From contig JAECUM010000809.1 of NCBI GenBank assembly GCA_016617855.1, positions 105,206 to 169,205 of the forward strand: a stretch of DNA of 64,000 nt, written 5' to 3'. Source of the DNA: Megalonaias nervosa. Lineage: Eukaryota > Mollusca > Bivalvia > Unionida > Unionidae. Shown piece after piece: positions 42,689-54,784 of this stretch (positions within the stretch are counted from its first letter, which is position 1; each line of letters opens with the position of its first letter). Position numbers and translations under genes: made by a program. The notes below the pieces were generated by a model. The model had not been told where the DNA came from. It did no database searches and was given only the letters and a program-made list of their open reading frames with translations.

Positions 42689-43116
42689 ATTATAAAATTA
42701 TGAGTAATAACACTGGCAAACACAGGGTAATCTGACACTTGCATGTGGGCAAGAACTTGAGGGTAATATAAGCAAAGCTGAATAAACAGATTTTGACTAA
42801 AAATATAACATATTAAATGCCATGTTTTATTTTCAACCAACCTAAAATTAGGATATAACAGAGAGGATCTTATGCAAGAGTTCGTTATACACAAGATTTT
42901 AGAACTAACTTACCATGGTAAATGAAAAAATGGCAATGAGCTGTATACAGCGATTTTTATACATATACTGAGTGCCATTAACTCCATATGCAACTAACAT
43001 CATTTTAACAGACTATTTAAATACATACCACTGGATCATTTTGCTAGGTGCTTGGAAACAGGGTCACATATTACTGGTAAATGCATGATGTGATGTCATG
43101 ACTCTAATATGAAGTA

Positions 43117-43363
43117 ATGCTAAGTAATATTTACTTATGACCCACATAATCAGGTCCAAATTCAATATCTGTTAACCTTCTGGCTATCATCAGATGTGAT
43201 CCCTCTAAATTTATCCCCAACTGTGGTCAATGATACCTAGTAAGTTTGTACAGAACTCCATCATCATGCTAAGTAATATTTACTTATGACCCACATAATC
43301 AGGTCCAAATTCAATATCTGTTAACCTTCTGGTTATCATCAGATGTGATCCCTCTAAATTTAT
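43117..43363. repeat. 98-bp direct repeat
   Basis: Copies at 43,117-43,214 and 43,266-43,363 differ at a single visible base (ggctatc versus ggttatc). The second copy ends exactly where LINE-like coding sequence starts. Confidence 0.9.
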
Positions 43364-44895
43364 GTCCAGGATCAGATTTTTTATATGTGGAACATTTTAA
43401 ATTTTCAGATACTAGACTTCATGGGCTATTAATGATTTTATTTAATTGTATGTTTGTGCATAACTTTGTACCAGATGATTTCACAAAAGTTACAATTATA
43501 CCGCTACTAAAAAGCAAAATTGGTAACCTGGCGGACAAAAATAACTACAGACCTATAGCTCTTACGACTATTATCTCAAAAATATTTGAATGCATCATAC
43601 TACAAAGATGTGAAGTCACAATCTCCGATAATCAGTTTGGTTTTAAAAAGCAGCATTCAACAGATTTATGTCTATATGCCTTTAAGGAAACCGTCAGCTA
43701 TTATGTAGAACATAGCAGCCCAGTATTTGCATGCTTTTTAGACGCTAGTAAGGCATTTGATAGGGTCAATCATTGGACACTCTTTAAAAAGTTGCTTGAT
43801 ATTAAAATACCTGTATACATAGTTCATACTTTAATTAACTGGTATGGCAAACAGTTGTATTATGTGCGATGGGGAAGTGTAATATCCAGCGCTTTCCATG
43901 TAACCAATGGGGTGAGGCAGGGAGGTATTCTTTCCCCTTTGTTATTTAATATATACATAGATGAGTTAAATCGTATCCTGGGCCAGTGTTACGTAGGGTT
44001 ACGTCTGCCACCAAATGTGTTGTTTCTTAACAATTTTAGTTTTGCTGATGATATGTCACCGATAAGTCCTTCTATCACAGGTTTAAGGAAATTATTGAAG
44101 ATATGTGAACAATACGCATTAGAGAATGATATCATCTATAATACACAAAAATCAGTATGCATGGTCTTTCAGCCAACTTCTTTTAAATTACCATCACCTC
44201 CCCCTGTACATCTTAACGGCAATGCTCTTACGTATGTCGACAGTTATATGTATTTGGGTCATATTTTGAAATCCAATCAGTCAGATAATGAAGATATGAT
44301 GAGACATTATCGATATTTGTGTACTAGAACAAACATGCTTCTACGCAAATTTAAGAATTGTTCATTGAGTATCAAAATTAGATTATTCAAATCTTATTGC
44401 TGCACTATGTATTGTGCTCCACTGTGGACAAACTTTAGTGAATGTATGAAAAGAAAACTAGTAATTGGTTATAATAATAGTCTTCGTTTTCTATTAGGTC
44501 TTCCTAGATGGAACAGTGCCTCCAACATGTTTGTAAATTATAATGTATTCAGTTTTGAGGAAGTAATGAGAAAATATGTATTCTCAATGATAACAAGACT
44601 ATCTAATAGTGAGAACTGTATATTGAAATCACTTTGGAACTATGACATTCATTTAAATTCTCATATTATTAGTAGATGGAACAAATTACTCTTTAAATGT
44701 GCCACTTAATTTCATTCTTAACAATGCAGGGCACAGTCCATTGTTGTAGATGTGTCTGTATACTTGTAAATATGATATATATGTTCTTTTATGTTTATAA
44801 TGTTTTACTTTATATCCGTATTTTAATTTAGATGTATGGACTATGTAGTCTGAAATAAAGAATTCTTATCTTCTTATCTTATCTTATCTTAATTA
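43364..44895 (+). mobile_element. 5'-truncated LINE with open reverse transcriptase
   Basis: An open frame of ~448 codons to TAA 44,707-44,709 covers the RT domain: PLLKSK...NYRPIALTT (~43,505), FGFKKQHSTDLC, ACFLDASKAFDRVNHWT, GVRQGGILSPLLFNIYIDEL (~43,910) and the catalytic SFADDM (~44,040). A thumb/C-terminal region with MYLGHIL follows. The endonuclease is absent. After the stop come AATAAA-like words and a (TTATC)n tail (44,862-44,891). The unbroken frame makes it the youngest LINE in the window. Clade is not certain (CR1/L2-like by motifs). Confidence 0.8.
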
Positions 44896-45088
44896 AATTT
44901 ATTTTATTTTATTGTTTAAGGGGACTCGTATGTGTTTATTTTTTCTCAATAGTTTCGCTTAGTTCTCTGTCAATATTCTATCTATCTACTCACACTGGGC
45001 AATAACATCGAGGGAGGTTATTCCCTAGATAACGATCGCCAAATCAATTAAAGAGGGGCGTTCACCACACGATACGACCCCCCTTTAC
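44896..45088. other. Spacer, possibly retrotransposon 5' region
   Basis: Precedes the gag of the next Ty3/gypsy element. No LTR could be delimited. Confidence 0.3.
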
Positions 45089-45089
45089 A

Positions 45090-45770
45090 GTGTCCAATCC
45101 TAAATTCTTGGACAGAAGAAAAGAAACTGTATTTAAAGGTCAAGCACAGCAATTGTTGACAGTACCTGAGAAGCCTTACGCTGAATCAGATGAGACCCTG
45201 AAACAGAGATTCGCATCACCGAACCAGACAGAGTTATACAGAGTTCAGCTAAGGAGTAGGACTCGCATGAATGGAGAATCCTTACTGGAACTTACGCAGG
45301 GTATACGGCGGATTGCGACTTTAGCCTACCCAGAGGCGAGTTTTCATTTGGTCGACACGCTCGCTAAAGAACAATTCGTTGATGCCCTGGACGAGTTTGA
45401 CACGCGCTTAAAGGTACAACAGGCGAGACTCGGTACGATTAACAATGCGGTACAGATAGATGTCGAGTTAGAGTCGTTCACTAGAGCTGAGTTACAGCGA
45501 CAGGGAGGGAAAAGGCATGTCAGTGACGTGTCGGCACAGGAAGAAAAGCAAGGGCCAGCGATCAGAGAACTGGTCGCTGATCTTAGGGCTGAAGTAAGGA
45601 GTACCAAGCAATCGAGTTCACTCCCAGAGCGACGGAGAAACAGAAACCATGACGAACTTGTTTGTTACGGGTGCGGCCAGCTGGGGAATTTCAAGAAAAA
45701 TTGCCATACTAAGAAGTCATGTAACAATAGCTCACAACCGGCTTCGCAGTCGACTGGTAGCATGAGATAA
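45090..45770 (+). CDS. Ty3/gypsy gag-like protein
   Basis: An open frame of 226 codons (starting on a non-ATG; the true start is uncertain). A helical capsid-like region (ELYRVQLRSRTRMNGESLLE, LTQGIRRIATLAYPEASF) precedes a C-terminal zinc knuckle CYGCGQLGNFKKNC in which the His of CX2CX4HX4C is Asn. It is followed on the same strand by protease and RT remnants of the same element. Confidence 0.75.
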   Translation: MSNPKFLDRRKETVFKGQAQQLLTVPEKPYAESDETLKQRFASPNQTELYRVQLRSRTRMNGESLLELTQGIRRIATLAYPEASFHLVDTLAKEQFVDALDEFDTRLKVQQARLGTINNAVQIDVELESFTRAELQRQGGKRHVSDVSAQEEKQGPAIRELVADLRAEVRSTKQSSSLPERRRNRNHDELVCYGCGQLGNFKKNCHTKKSCNNSSQPASQSTGSMR

Positions 45771-45774
45771 GACA

Positions 45775-47257
45775 GGAACGAAAGACAAGGACGCATGAGG
45801 AACAAAGTTACTTATCGACTTGGAAACCGGTCTTTGGATGCTGCCGTCAGATTGTATGTAGGAGGCACCATTGAAGGGAATGGTGTCGATCTCCTGATAA
45901 AAACGGGTGCTACCGTAACTATCCTATCTAGAAAAGTCTATCGGAGGATCCGAAGAAAAGGCCAAGCCTGATTCCTGTAAGAGGAAAAGTCAACCTTGCA
46001 GACGGTAGACCTATGTCAGTCGACGAAGGGACATTTCGAAATAAGCCTACATGGGGTTCGTCGACAACATAAAATGCTGGTTGCTGACATGCCGGCAGAG
46101 GGAATACTTGGATCAGATTTTCTCAAATTTAACTCGTGTCGACTCGATGTTAAGAAGAGTTGCCTTACCATCGAGAAGAATTTACCTCGTACTTTTGTGG
46201 ACAAGTAGGATGCTCCAGAATAATTATCGCCGAAACAGTGAATATTTCCGTGATGCAGGAAATGATCGTTCCAGGAAAATTTGACAAGCTGTTGTCTTCG
46301 GCAGTGCCGGAAATTGAAGTGATAGAGCAGTTTCAAAAGTTTGGAGAGCGTCACGACATCTTAGTCTTGAGGACGCTGGTCAGAGCCTGGAAAGGGAATT
46401 TGTTGTATCTGATACTTATCTTGAAAGGACTACAAAGGTGCGACATAAAATTGAAACAGGGAGATCGAGACCAATAAGACTACCCCTGAGAAGAGTTCCG
46501 ATTCACGCCAGACAAGAAATTGAGAAGCATATGAACGACATGTTGAAGGAAGGGATAATTTCACCATCTTCCAGTACATGGTCGTCGCCAGTGGCTTTAG
46601 TAAAGAAAGGATGGCACAACGAGGTTCTGCGTTGACTACCGTGCCTTGAACGAAGTGACATGAGAAAGACGCCTACCCTCTACCGCGGATCGACGAGTCG
46701 CTGGATTCGCTATCAGAAGTAACTTGGTTCTCGACCTTAGACCTAATGAGTGGATATTAGCAGGGAGAAATGGAGCCAGAGGATCAGTCGAAGATGGCAT
46801 TTGCAACTAGGCAAGGTTTATGCGAGTTCAGTATTATGCCGGTCGGGCTCTGTAATGCACCCGGGACCTTCGAAAGACTGATGGAGACAGTTCTGGTGGG
46901 GCTGCGGTGGCATTATATGTTTGGTGTACCTCGACGACATAATAATCTTTCGACTCACGTTCGAAGAGGATTTGGATAGTGCGACAGGTCTTTGACAGGT
47001 TGCTAAGAGCTGGTCTGATGCTCAGGCCCAAGAAATGTCGTTTGTTATCAAAATAAGTCAAGTACTTGGGACATATTGTGTCGAAGGAGGGGATATGTGC
47101 AGATCCAGAGAAAGTGTTTGCCGTCGTCGACCGGAGAAACCCATCGAGGTGCTGTGCGCATGTGCTGAGTTGTCCAACGTTGGCTATTCACGGGAGGACA
47201 ATTTCATGGTTTTATTGGAGTTTTAGCGAGCCCCAGACACATCATCGGCGACTTATA
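45775..47257 (+). pseudogene. Ty3/gypsy protease and reverse transcriptase (broken)
   Basis: Protease: LLIKTGATVTIL (~45,892, Asp of DTGA replaced by Lys) and EGILGSDFLKF (~46,097). RT: RPIRLPLRRVPIHARQEIEK, DMLKEGIISPSSSTWSSPV (~46,540), MAFATRQGLCEFSIMPVGLC (~46,795) and VSKEGICADPEKV (~47,080). Multiple frameshifts are present; the YxDD region near 46,930 is garbled. The element is interrupted at ~47,257 by a LINE and resumes at ~51,128. Confidence 0.8.
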
Positions 47258-50200
47258 AGTGTATTAATATTCACCACAGGTAGCATTTACAGTATTTCTA
47301 ACCAGAATGTACGATCTGAGCAGTAATTATCACTTTTAGTGAGCGATTTTCCCCGCTATATAGTGTGACGTCACCGTGAAACCGGAAATCGACTTGTTTA
47401 CACTCGTGCGTTCAATCATTCTCCAACAACATCAACGTTGCGGCATATGATGTATGTATGTATGCCTGTAGTTAGTTGTCTAAGTATTTGAAATATGAAT
47501 GCTCACATTCTGTTACTATTAATATCAATCCTTTTGACTACATTATGGAACATGAGAGATACCCTTTCCCCACCGACTGCTTGCCATCAAGGAGGTTTCC
47601 ATCACCGGATTTTTCCTGATATGTTCCCATGCAGCTTGCAATTACAGAGGAAACACGCGTTATATTTGGCTCCTAAGAGATGAATGTCTGGTCACTTACT
47701 CTGTATATTCTCTTTACTTATCCTGAATGTATCAGATTGTCACCCAAACCCAGGCACCAGAGTGGTGAAATATCCATGCGATATATGCGGAAAGGCATGC
47801 ACCTGGTCTAAGAAGATATGCTCAGTTGCTTGTACAGGCTGTGAGAAATGGTACCACATAAACTGCCTGCACATGTGTACTGCTATATGAACCCCTTGAA
47901 ATTTCAGTTGTGAGTTGGTATTGCTGTGACTACGGCGTACCAAACTCAACACAAGCCTGTTTTTAGGATTTTAAAAGCATCAATACTTCATGTAGCACAC
48001 TCAGTTGCACAGAGTCAACAAAATCATCAATCTCATCCTTCAACTCCAGCATTAACATTGGTCTGCCAAAATCTTCGTCCTCGCCATATTCTCTTAGGAA
48101 GCCAGACCCAATATCCAAGAAAAAACTCCTGGGCATTAACTTTCAAAGCATGTGTGTCAAATGAGAAACTTTTTGGACCATGCTAGAGTATTGCAATCTT
48201 GACATCCTACTTGCTAGCGAGACATGGTTAAACCTTCCATTGCTGAGAACAACGTTTTGCCAGATACATACAGATTTGTTGCCTGAAGAAACAGACTGGG
48301 AAGTTCCCTTGGTGGAGTGGCTATCATTGCTAGATCCAACATTGACGCGACAGAAATAGACAATCATAGCAAATCCAAGTTTGTAGCAGCTGCTTTTACA
48401 TGCACCAGCTTGAAGAAACCACTTATTGTTGGAAGTATTTATAGACCTACTGATAACAATATCGACTACACAGAAGAGCTCTGTGAAGAAATTGTAGACC
48501 TCCAATCATGATATAAGGACACACATTATGGATCGGTGGGAGATGCAGACCCACCTAATATTAACTGGGCAGATAACTCCATATTAGGGCACAATTACTC
48601 CATACCTATCAACCAAGCTTTCATTAATGTAGTGAATGACATTGGATGTGAACAAATCATTGACTTCCCTACAAGATACAAAAAAAACTCGACATCTTTT
48701 TGACCCAACCGCCCACCCCTAGTTATCAAGTGCTCCCCTATACCTGGGATCAGTGACCACAGAATAGCAATGATTGACACTAACGTTTTGTTATTGACCC
48801 AACCGCCCATCCCTAGTCATCAAGTGCTCCCCTACACCTGGGATCAGTGACCACAGAATAGTAATGATTGACACTAACGTTATTCTAAACAGATATATTT
48901 TACCAGTTCATTGACTCGTCTACTTCTTGAGGAAAGCAAATACCACTGCCATGCATACCAAGCTCACAGAATTCACATCTACATTTATATCAGACAATAA
49001 CATAACCACACCAAAAACAATCTTTGACTGAAATTTAAACAAAAATGTATACAGGTCACTACTACCTAAGTCCCATCGAAGATGACATATTGTAGATTCA
49101 ACCTTCTGTGGTGTAACCATCAGGTACTTAGACACTCCAGGAGGAAGAGGAGGGAAGGCACATGAGAGAGCAAGACAGACAAACCATACATAGGACTGGG
49201 ATAGATATAGGCACATACAAAGAACATTACTCGAACAGTCTGCCAGAATTCTTACATTGAGTGTGTCAGTGATATGATCAGTGACACAAGCACCAGTAAG
49301 AAATTATACTCTTTTGTGAAAAGTAAAATATGTGATGGTTCCAGAGTCTCCCCTCTGATGAAGAATGGCACAATCCATTACAGTGCATCTGACAAGTCAG
49401 AAATCATGAACGCCCAGTTCTCGTCATTCTTCACTATTGAAGACACAACGCACATGCCTAATCTCAGTACTAGCAAGATTCCGACTGCCCCATCCATCCA
49501 GATTAATGTGAAAGGAGTACTTAAGCTCCTCCAAAACCTTAACCGACATAAAGAGACTGGACCTGACCAGATTTCATCAAGATTCCTGAAAAAGATGGCA
49601 CCTTCAATATCTCCAGCCGTAACTTTCCTATTCCAAGCCTCATTAGAGCAGGGCCTGACTCCAAATGACTGGAAAGGAGCATTTGTCATCCCATTGTTCA
49701 AGAAAGGTGACAAAAGCAAAGCCTGCAACTACAGGCCAGTTTTTCTCTGACATCAGTTTGCTGCAAAGTCATGGAGCACATGATCCATAGCCTCCTGATG
49801 CAGTTCTTTGAAAGTAACAATGTTCTATATGAAAGATAACATGGTTTCAGAAAAAAGAGATCATGTGAGAGCCAGCCTATAATCACACTCCAGGATCTTG
49901 CAGCTGGTTTAAACAACAAACAACAAATAGATGCGATCCTGCTGGACTTCAGCAAAGCATTTGATAAAGTCCCTCATAAGTGCCTTGCAACCAAGCTTCA
50001 TCACTATGATGTCTGGGGCAAGACCCTTGAGTGGATAAACAGCTTTTTAGATGGAAGAACAGGTTGTGCTTGAAGGCTAGTCATCTCCATCAGCCCCCGT
50101 CACTTCAGGCATACCCCAAGGAACGGTCATGGGTCCTCTGCTGTTCTAGATCTACATCAATGATTTGCCATTGATAGTTGATTCCCAAGTCAGCCTTTTT

Positions 50201-51127
50201 GCCGATGACAGCTTGCTGTACAGAGTAATTGGCTCAGACCAGGATACAGTATGGTTACAAGCTGATCTAGACTGCTTACATAGATGGGAAAATGGCTGGC
50301 AAATCGAATTCAATCCTGACAAATGTGAGGTTAACCGATTCACCAACAAGAGATGGATTGTCCCAGCCATATATACCATCCATGGTCAAAAATTGATGAT
50401 GACATCCAAGGCCAAATATTTGGGAGTCACCATTGATAGCACCTTGTCATGGAACAGCCGCATTGACTTTGTTACAAAGAAGGCAAACGACACGATAGCA
50501 TTCCTTCATAGAAATCTGTCTACATGCCCCAAACAAGTAAATGCTACATGCTATAAATCCTTAGTATGCCTACAGTTGGAGTATGCGTCGACCGATTGGG
50601 ACTCATCTATCAAAGCAAACATTGTCAAGCATGAAGCAGTACAACAAAGGGCAGCACTGTTTCCTACTAGTGATTATTGACTAACCAGCAGTGTCTCCAC
50701 CATGCTCCAACAATTGAGATGGGAAGAGCTTCAAGCTTGATGCCAACAAGCTAAAGCTGTTATGATATACCAGATTGTACACCAGCTAGTTGACATCCCA
50801 GCAGCACCATACCTCCAACAGACAGGATCTAACACTAGAGGACATTTATGCAGATTTCTCATCCCCTTCACTAGAGTCAATGCATACAAAGACTCCTTCT
50901 TCCCATCAGGAATCCGTCTGTGGAACTCCTTACCAGCACCCCAGTCAACGCCAATTCCACTGATGCTATCAGAGCAGGGGCTGGCACGGGGATCGCTTAG
51001 CTCCAGACCAGGTATGTTTTTAACCTGTTTTTAGCTGCACTTCAACCTCCCATCACATGTACATAGTTCACACCATGTGCGAGTATGTTCCAGAGGAGCC
51101 CAGAACATTATTGGAAGAAGAAGAACA
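47258..51127 (+). mobile_element. LINE (jockey/CR1-like) nested in the Ty3/gypsy element
   Basis: Order: an ORF1-like or N-terminal PHD-type finger (YPCDICGKACTWSKKICSVA, WYHINCLHMC, 47,765-47,880); an AP-type endonuclease (LLASETWL ~48,215, GSIYRPTDNN ~48,435, ISDHRIAM ~48,750); a reverse transcriptase (FVIPLFKKGDKSKACNYRP ~49,685, ILLDFSKAFDKVPHKCL ~49,935, SGIPQGTVMGPLLF ~50,105, SLFADDSLLYR ~50,193). The end has a C-terminal RNA-binding-like tail and a (GAA)n stretch near 51,112. The catalytic Asp pair is retained but many frames are broken. Left and right limits come from where the host retrotransposon frame breaks and resumes. Confidence 0.8.
48701..48882. repeat. 94-bp tandem duplication inside the LINE endonuclease
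   Basis: Two copies starting TGACCCAACCGCCCA at 48,701 and 48,795, over 90% alike by eye. They duplicate the catalytic SDH segment. Confidence 0.9.
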
Positions 51128-52740
51128 TCGTAGACAGAACTATGCATCTTTTTAGGACTATGCTCATATTATCGCTGATTCATAAAACGCTTTGCCGATA
51201 TTGCAGCCAGCTTACACTGAATGACAGAAAAAGGGAGATCTTTTGTCTGGACTGAGAATTGTCAGTTTTCGTTCGACGAATTGAAGAGGTGATTGATGAC
51301 AGACTCTGTATCAGTGTCCCAGACCCTGGAAAGCCCTTCATTCTTGACACAGATGTGAGCAACAGTGGACTTGGAGCCATCTTGTTCATAACAGATGCAA
51401 GATGGTTGTAGCATATGCCGACCGATCGTTTAAGAAGGCCAAGAGAAGATACTGCGTGACAAGAAAAGAGCTATAGGCAGTTGTATTCTTTGTGAAATAT
51501 TTCAAGCATTACCTGTATGGAAGATGTTTCTTGATTAGGACAGATCACAGCTCCCTGAAGTAGTTACCACATTTCAAGAACCTGGAAGGGCAACTCGCAA
51601 GATAGATCAAAGTCCTGTCACAGTATCAGTTTGAGATTCAAAATCATCTCGGAAGATTGCATTGTAACGCTGATGCCCTTTCCAGAGGCCCATGTAGGTA
51701 ATGCGGTTTTGAAGTAGAGACACAAACAGAGAAGAAAGAAACAAAAGTGAGCAGCAATGATCCAGCAACAGACAATAGATGTAATGTTACGAATGATATA
51801 CAGTAGCTGCAATACAAACGTCCTGTGGTAGTGACGAATTTGATGAGGCTCAGAAATCCGACCAGGATGTCACAATTGTAATGAGCTGGGTGGAAATCAA
51901 GCAATGACCACCATGAGAAGAAGTTGCCAGATTTGGTATGCTAGTGAAAAGCCTCTGGAGTCACTGTGACCAGCTAGAGATAAAGAATGCCATACTCTGT
52001 TGCAGATGGGAGTTGCACGATGGTGGAGAAATTCAGAGTCAAACTATTGTTCCACGAGAAAAGATTAATGATGTTCTACACATGGCTCATGATTCTCTCA
52101 GTGGAGGACACCTTGGCATCAGAAAAACTCTGGAGAAGATCAGAGAAGGTTATTACTGGGTCAGACTTCAGAAAGACGTGTGACTGTTGTGCCAGAGATG
52201 TGAGGCCTGTGCGAAGTGAAAGGCATCAGGGCAGAAAAGGCAAGCTCCAATGGAGCTGATTGCTTCAGGTTTTCCGATGGAACGCATAGCTGCTGACATC
52301 TTAGAGCCACTTCTAAAGACTGAAAATGGAAATGTTTACATTCTTGTGATCGTTTTATGAAATGGAATGAGGTATTCCCAATGCCTTGCCAGAAAGCTAC
52401 AAATGTCACAAGACTGATAGTAGAGGAAGTCGTTACACGTTTTGGTGTACTAAAACAGATTCACACGGATCAAGGCTGACAGTTCAACAACGAACTCGTG
52501 AAATGTGTTGACTACTTGAAATTGAGAAAACTAGGACCAGTCCATACTATGTGCAAGGTGATGGCATGATGGAAAGGATGAACCAAATGCTTGAGAGCAT
52601 GCTATCTGCTTTTGCTGACGAATGACAGAGACTGGGACGAGCACCTCCCGTACCTAGCATACCACTCTGCAGTGCATGAAACCTCAGGTTTTACTCCCAA
52701 AATCGCCCTACCCCATTGACACCATGACAGAAATTCTCCC
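51128..52740 (+). pseudogene. Ty3/gypsy RNase H and integrase (continuation of 45.1-47.3 kb)
   Basis: RNase H start PDPGKPFILDTDVSNSGLGA (~51,320), TDHSSLK, and the RT/RNase H end marker HCNADALSRGP (~51,660). Integrase zinc region: HDSLSGGHLGIRKTLEKIRE (~52,090) with CQRCEAC. Core: FPMERIAADILEP (~52,275) and HTDQG (~52,465). The chromodomain end is not seen; the region runs into a (TC)n tract. Many stops. Order PR-RT-RH-IN here is the normal Ty3/gypsy order, unlike the element at 29.6 kb. Confidence 0.8.
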
Positions 52741-52809
52741 AGTTGATGACTTTGTGACAATATACATTTTAACTGAAGATTTCTCTTCTCTCATTATTTT
52801 GCACTGTTC

Positions 52810-52810
<1 letters not shown>

Positions 52811-52900
<90 letters not shown>
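52811..52900. repeat. (TC)n microsatellite
   Basis: 90 bp of pure TC. Confidence 0.97.
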
Positions 52901-52903
<3 letters not shown>

Positions 52904-52919
52904 CTTGATCTAGTAATGA

Positions 52920-53115
52920 CGTTCGACACAGTCAGCGACACAGTCAACATCTCTGTAACCCAATCAGTGACTCTGGGACACAGTCAGTGACACAGCTGAC
53001 AACTCGGTGACTCACTCGGTGACACAGTTGGCAACTCAAAAACCCAGTCAACAACACAGTCAGTGACCCAGTTGGATGAATCTGCATCTCAGTCAATGAC
53101 CCAGTTGGCAACAAG
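52920..53115. repeat. Degenerate minisatellite (gacacagtcagtgac-like)
   Basis: Repeated CAGTCAGTGACACAGT/TTGGCAACTC words in irregular order. Confidence 0.7.
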
Positions 53116-53339
53116 AAGCCGGGAATAAGATGGTACCCTGCTGGGATAGCAATCTGTCACACTCTGGAGCACCAGTCCTCAGACAAATACAGCTGGGTAT
53201 CACTCCAAATACAAAGACCTATCTTAAAGAAACAGAGATAGCAAGACTCTGGGTAGTGTAGCCAAGGCAGTTTTCACTACATGAACATAATGCCAGCCAC
53301 CCTGACCCCAGTATCTGTTGCATTCATGCATTTTAAAAT

Positions 53340-54780
53340 GCAAGTATGCAGGATGCAAAGATGTCGAAACTTAACTTCCAGATCAGGATCCACCCCTCTG
53401 CTCTCAGAAGATGGCACTCAACCATCAAAGACATAGAAGGGATAAAAGCAAGATGGAAGGAACACTTCAACCATCTCCTCAATTGCCCATCCAACACTAC
53501 AACAAATCCATCAAAGACCAGTCTGCGAAGAGCTGGACTTGCCCCTTATGAGGAGGAGGTGTGGAAGGCCATTGGACAGATGAACTGTGGCAGAGCACCA
53601 GGTGAATACAGAATCCCTGCAGAAGTGTTCAAGACTCTTGGCACAGAAGCATTTGCAGCTTTCTGTGACATCCTCACCAGCATACAGGACAAGGGGGATG
53701 TCTATGCAGGTCTATGCAACACCACCATCATCTGACTATACAAGAATAAAGGTGCAACAGCTATAGAGGAATTTCTCTGCGGTCCATTGCAGGGAAGATT
53801 CTTGCCTGCACCATCCTGAACAGACTTGTTGCAACCATCTCAGATGAACTGCTACCTGAATCACAGTGTAGGTTTTGTAAAGGCTGCAACACAGTCAACA
53901 TGATCTTCACTGTGCAGCAAATACAGGAGAAATGCATGGAACAGCCCATGGATTTCTATACAGTGTTCATCGACCTGACCAAGGCTTTTGACTCTGTAAA
54001 CAAAGAAGCCTTGAGGTTCATCTTTGGAAAACTTGGCTGCCCCAGAAAGTTTACAACCCTTATCTAGTTGTTCCATGACGACATGACAGGAGAGGTCTTG
54101 GCCAATGGGGAGTACTCTGAGCACTTTGGCATCTCGACCGGAGTGAAGCAGGGCTGAAGCATGATGTCTTCAGATGGTTCATTGGTCAATCAAATTACAG
54201 TCAGGATCCAGAAAGCATGCCAAGCCCTAGGAAGACTTTGTGTTAGAGTCCTGCAGCAAAAAGACATTTGGATGCCCACCAAGATCAAGGTATATAAAGC
54301 TGTTATCCTCAACTCCCTGCTCTATGGTTGTGAAACCTGGACTGTATACTGCAGGCATGTGAAGCAGCTCGAGCAATTCCACATGCACTCACTACGGTCA
54401 ATCATGTAAATCCAATAGCAAGACAGAGTGTCCAACTTATAAGTCCTCAAAAGGTTCTGTGTTCTAGCACTGAGGCACTGCTGCTGAAAGCCCAACTTAG
54501 GTGGTCTTTTGGATGGAGAAGACCAGAGTACCGAGATAGCTCTTCTATCATGAGCTCAACCAGGGAAAGTGAAAATGAAGGTGCCCCAGGAAAAGGTACA
54601 AAGAAAACCTTAAGTGTAACCTGAAATGGTGGGGAATCCAACCCAGTGAGCTGGAAGCTTTGGCCAAAGGCTGGTCTACATGTTGCATGCTCATCACAAA
54701 GGCTGTTGAAGTAGTGGAGGATGACCACTGCCAGTGACTCACAGCCATGAGAGATTACCTGTCTTTGGCATCCTCAAAAG
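53340..54780 (+). pseudogene. RTE/L1-like LINE with internal deletion of the catalytic block
   Basis: Protein blocks: IKARWKEHFNHLLNCPS (~53,440), RAPGEYRIPAEVFKTLG (~53,600), ESQCRFCKGCNTVNMIFTVQ (~53,860), DFYTVFIDLTKAFDSVNKEA (~53,950), STGVKQG (~54,135), then directly MSSDGSLVNQI (~54,160), QALGRLCVRVLQQKDIW and YGCETWTVYCRHVKQLEQFH (~54,325). In intact relatives the YADD block lies between GVKQG and the MSSDGSL block. It is missing here, so this copy lost its catalytic centre by deletion. Confidence 0.75.
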
Positions 54781-54784
54781 AGGT

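Noticed and set aside
52676..52990. 104-codon Leu-Ser ORF
   Set aside because: Made by the (TC)n tract.
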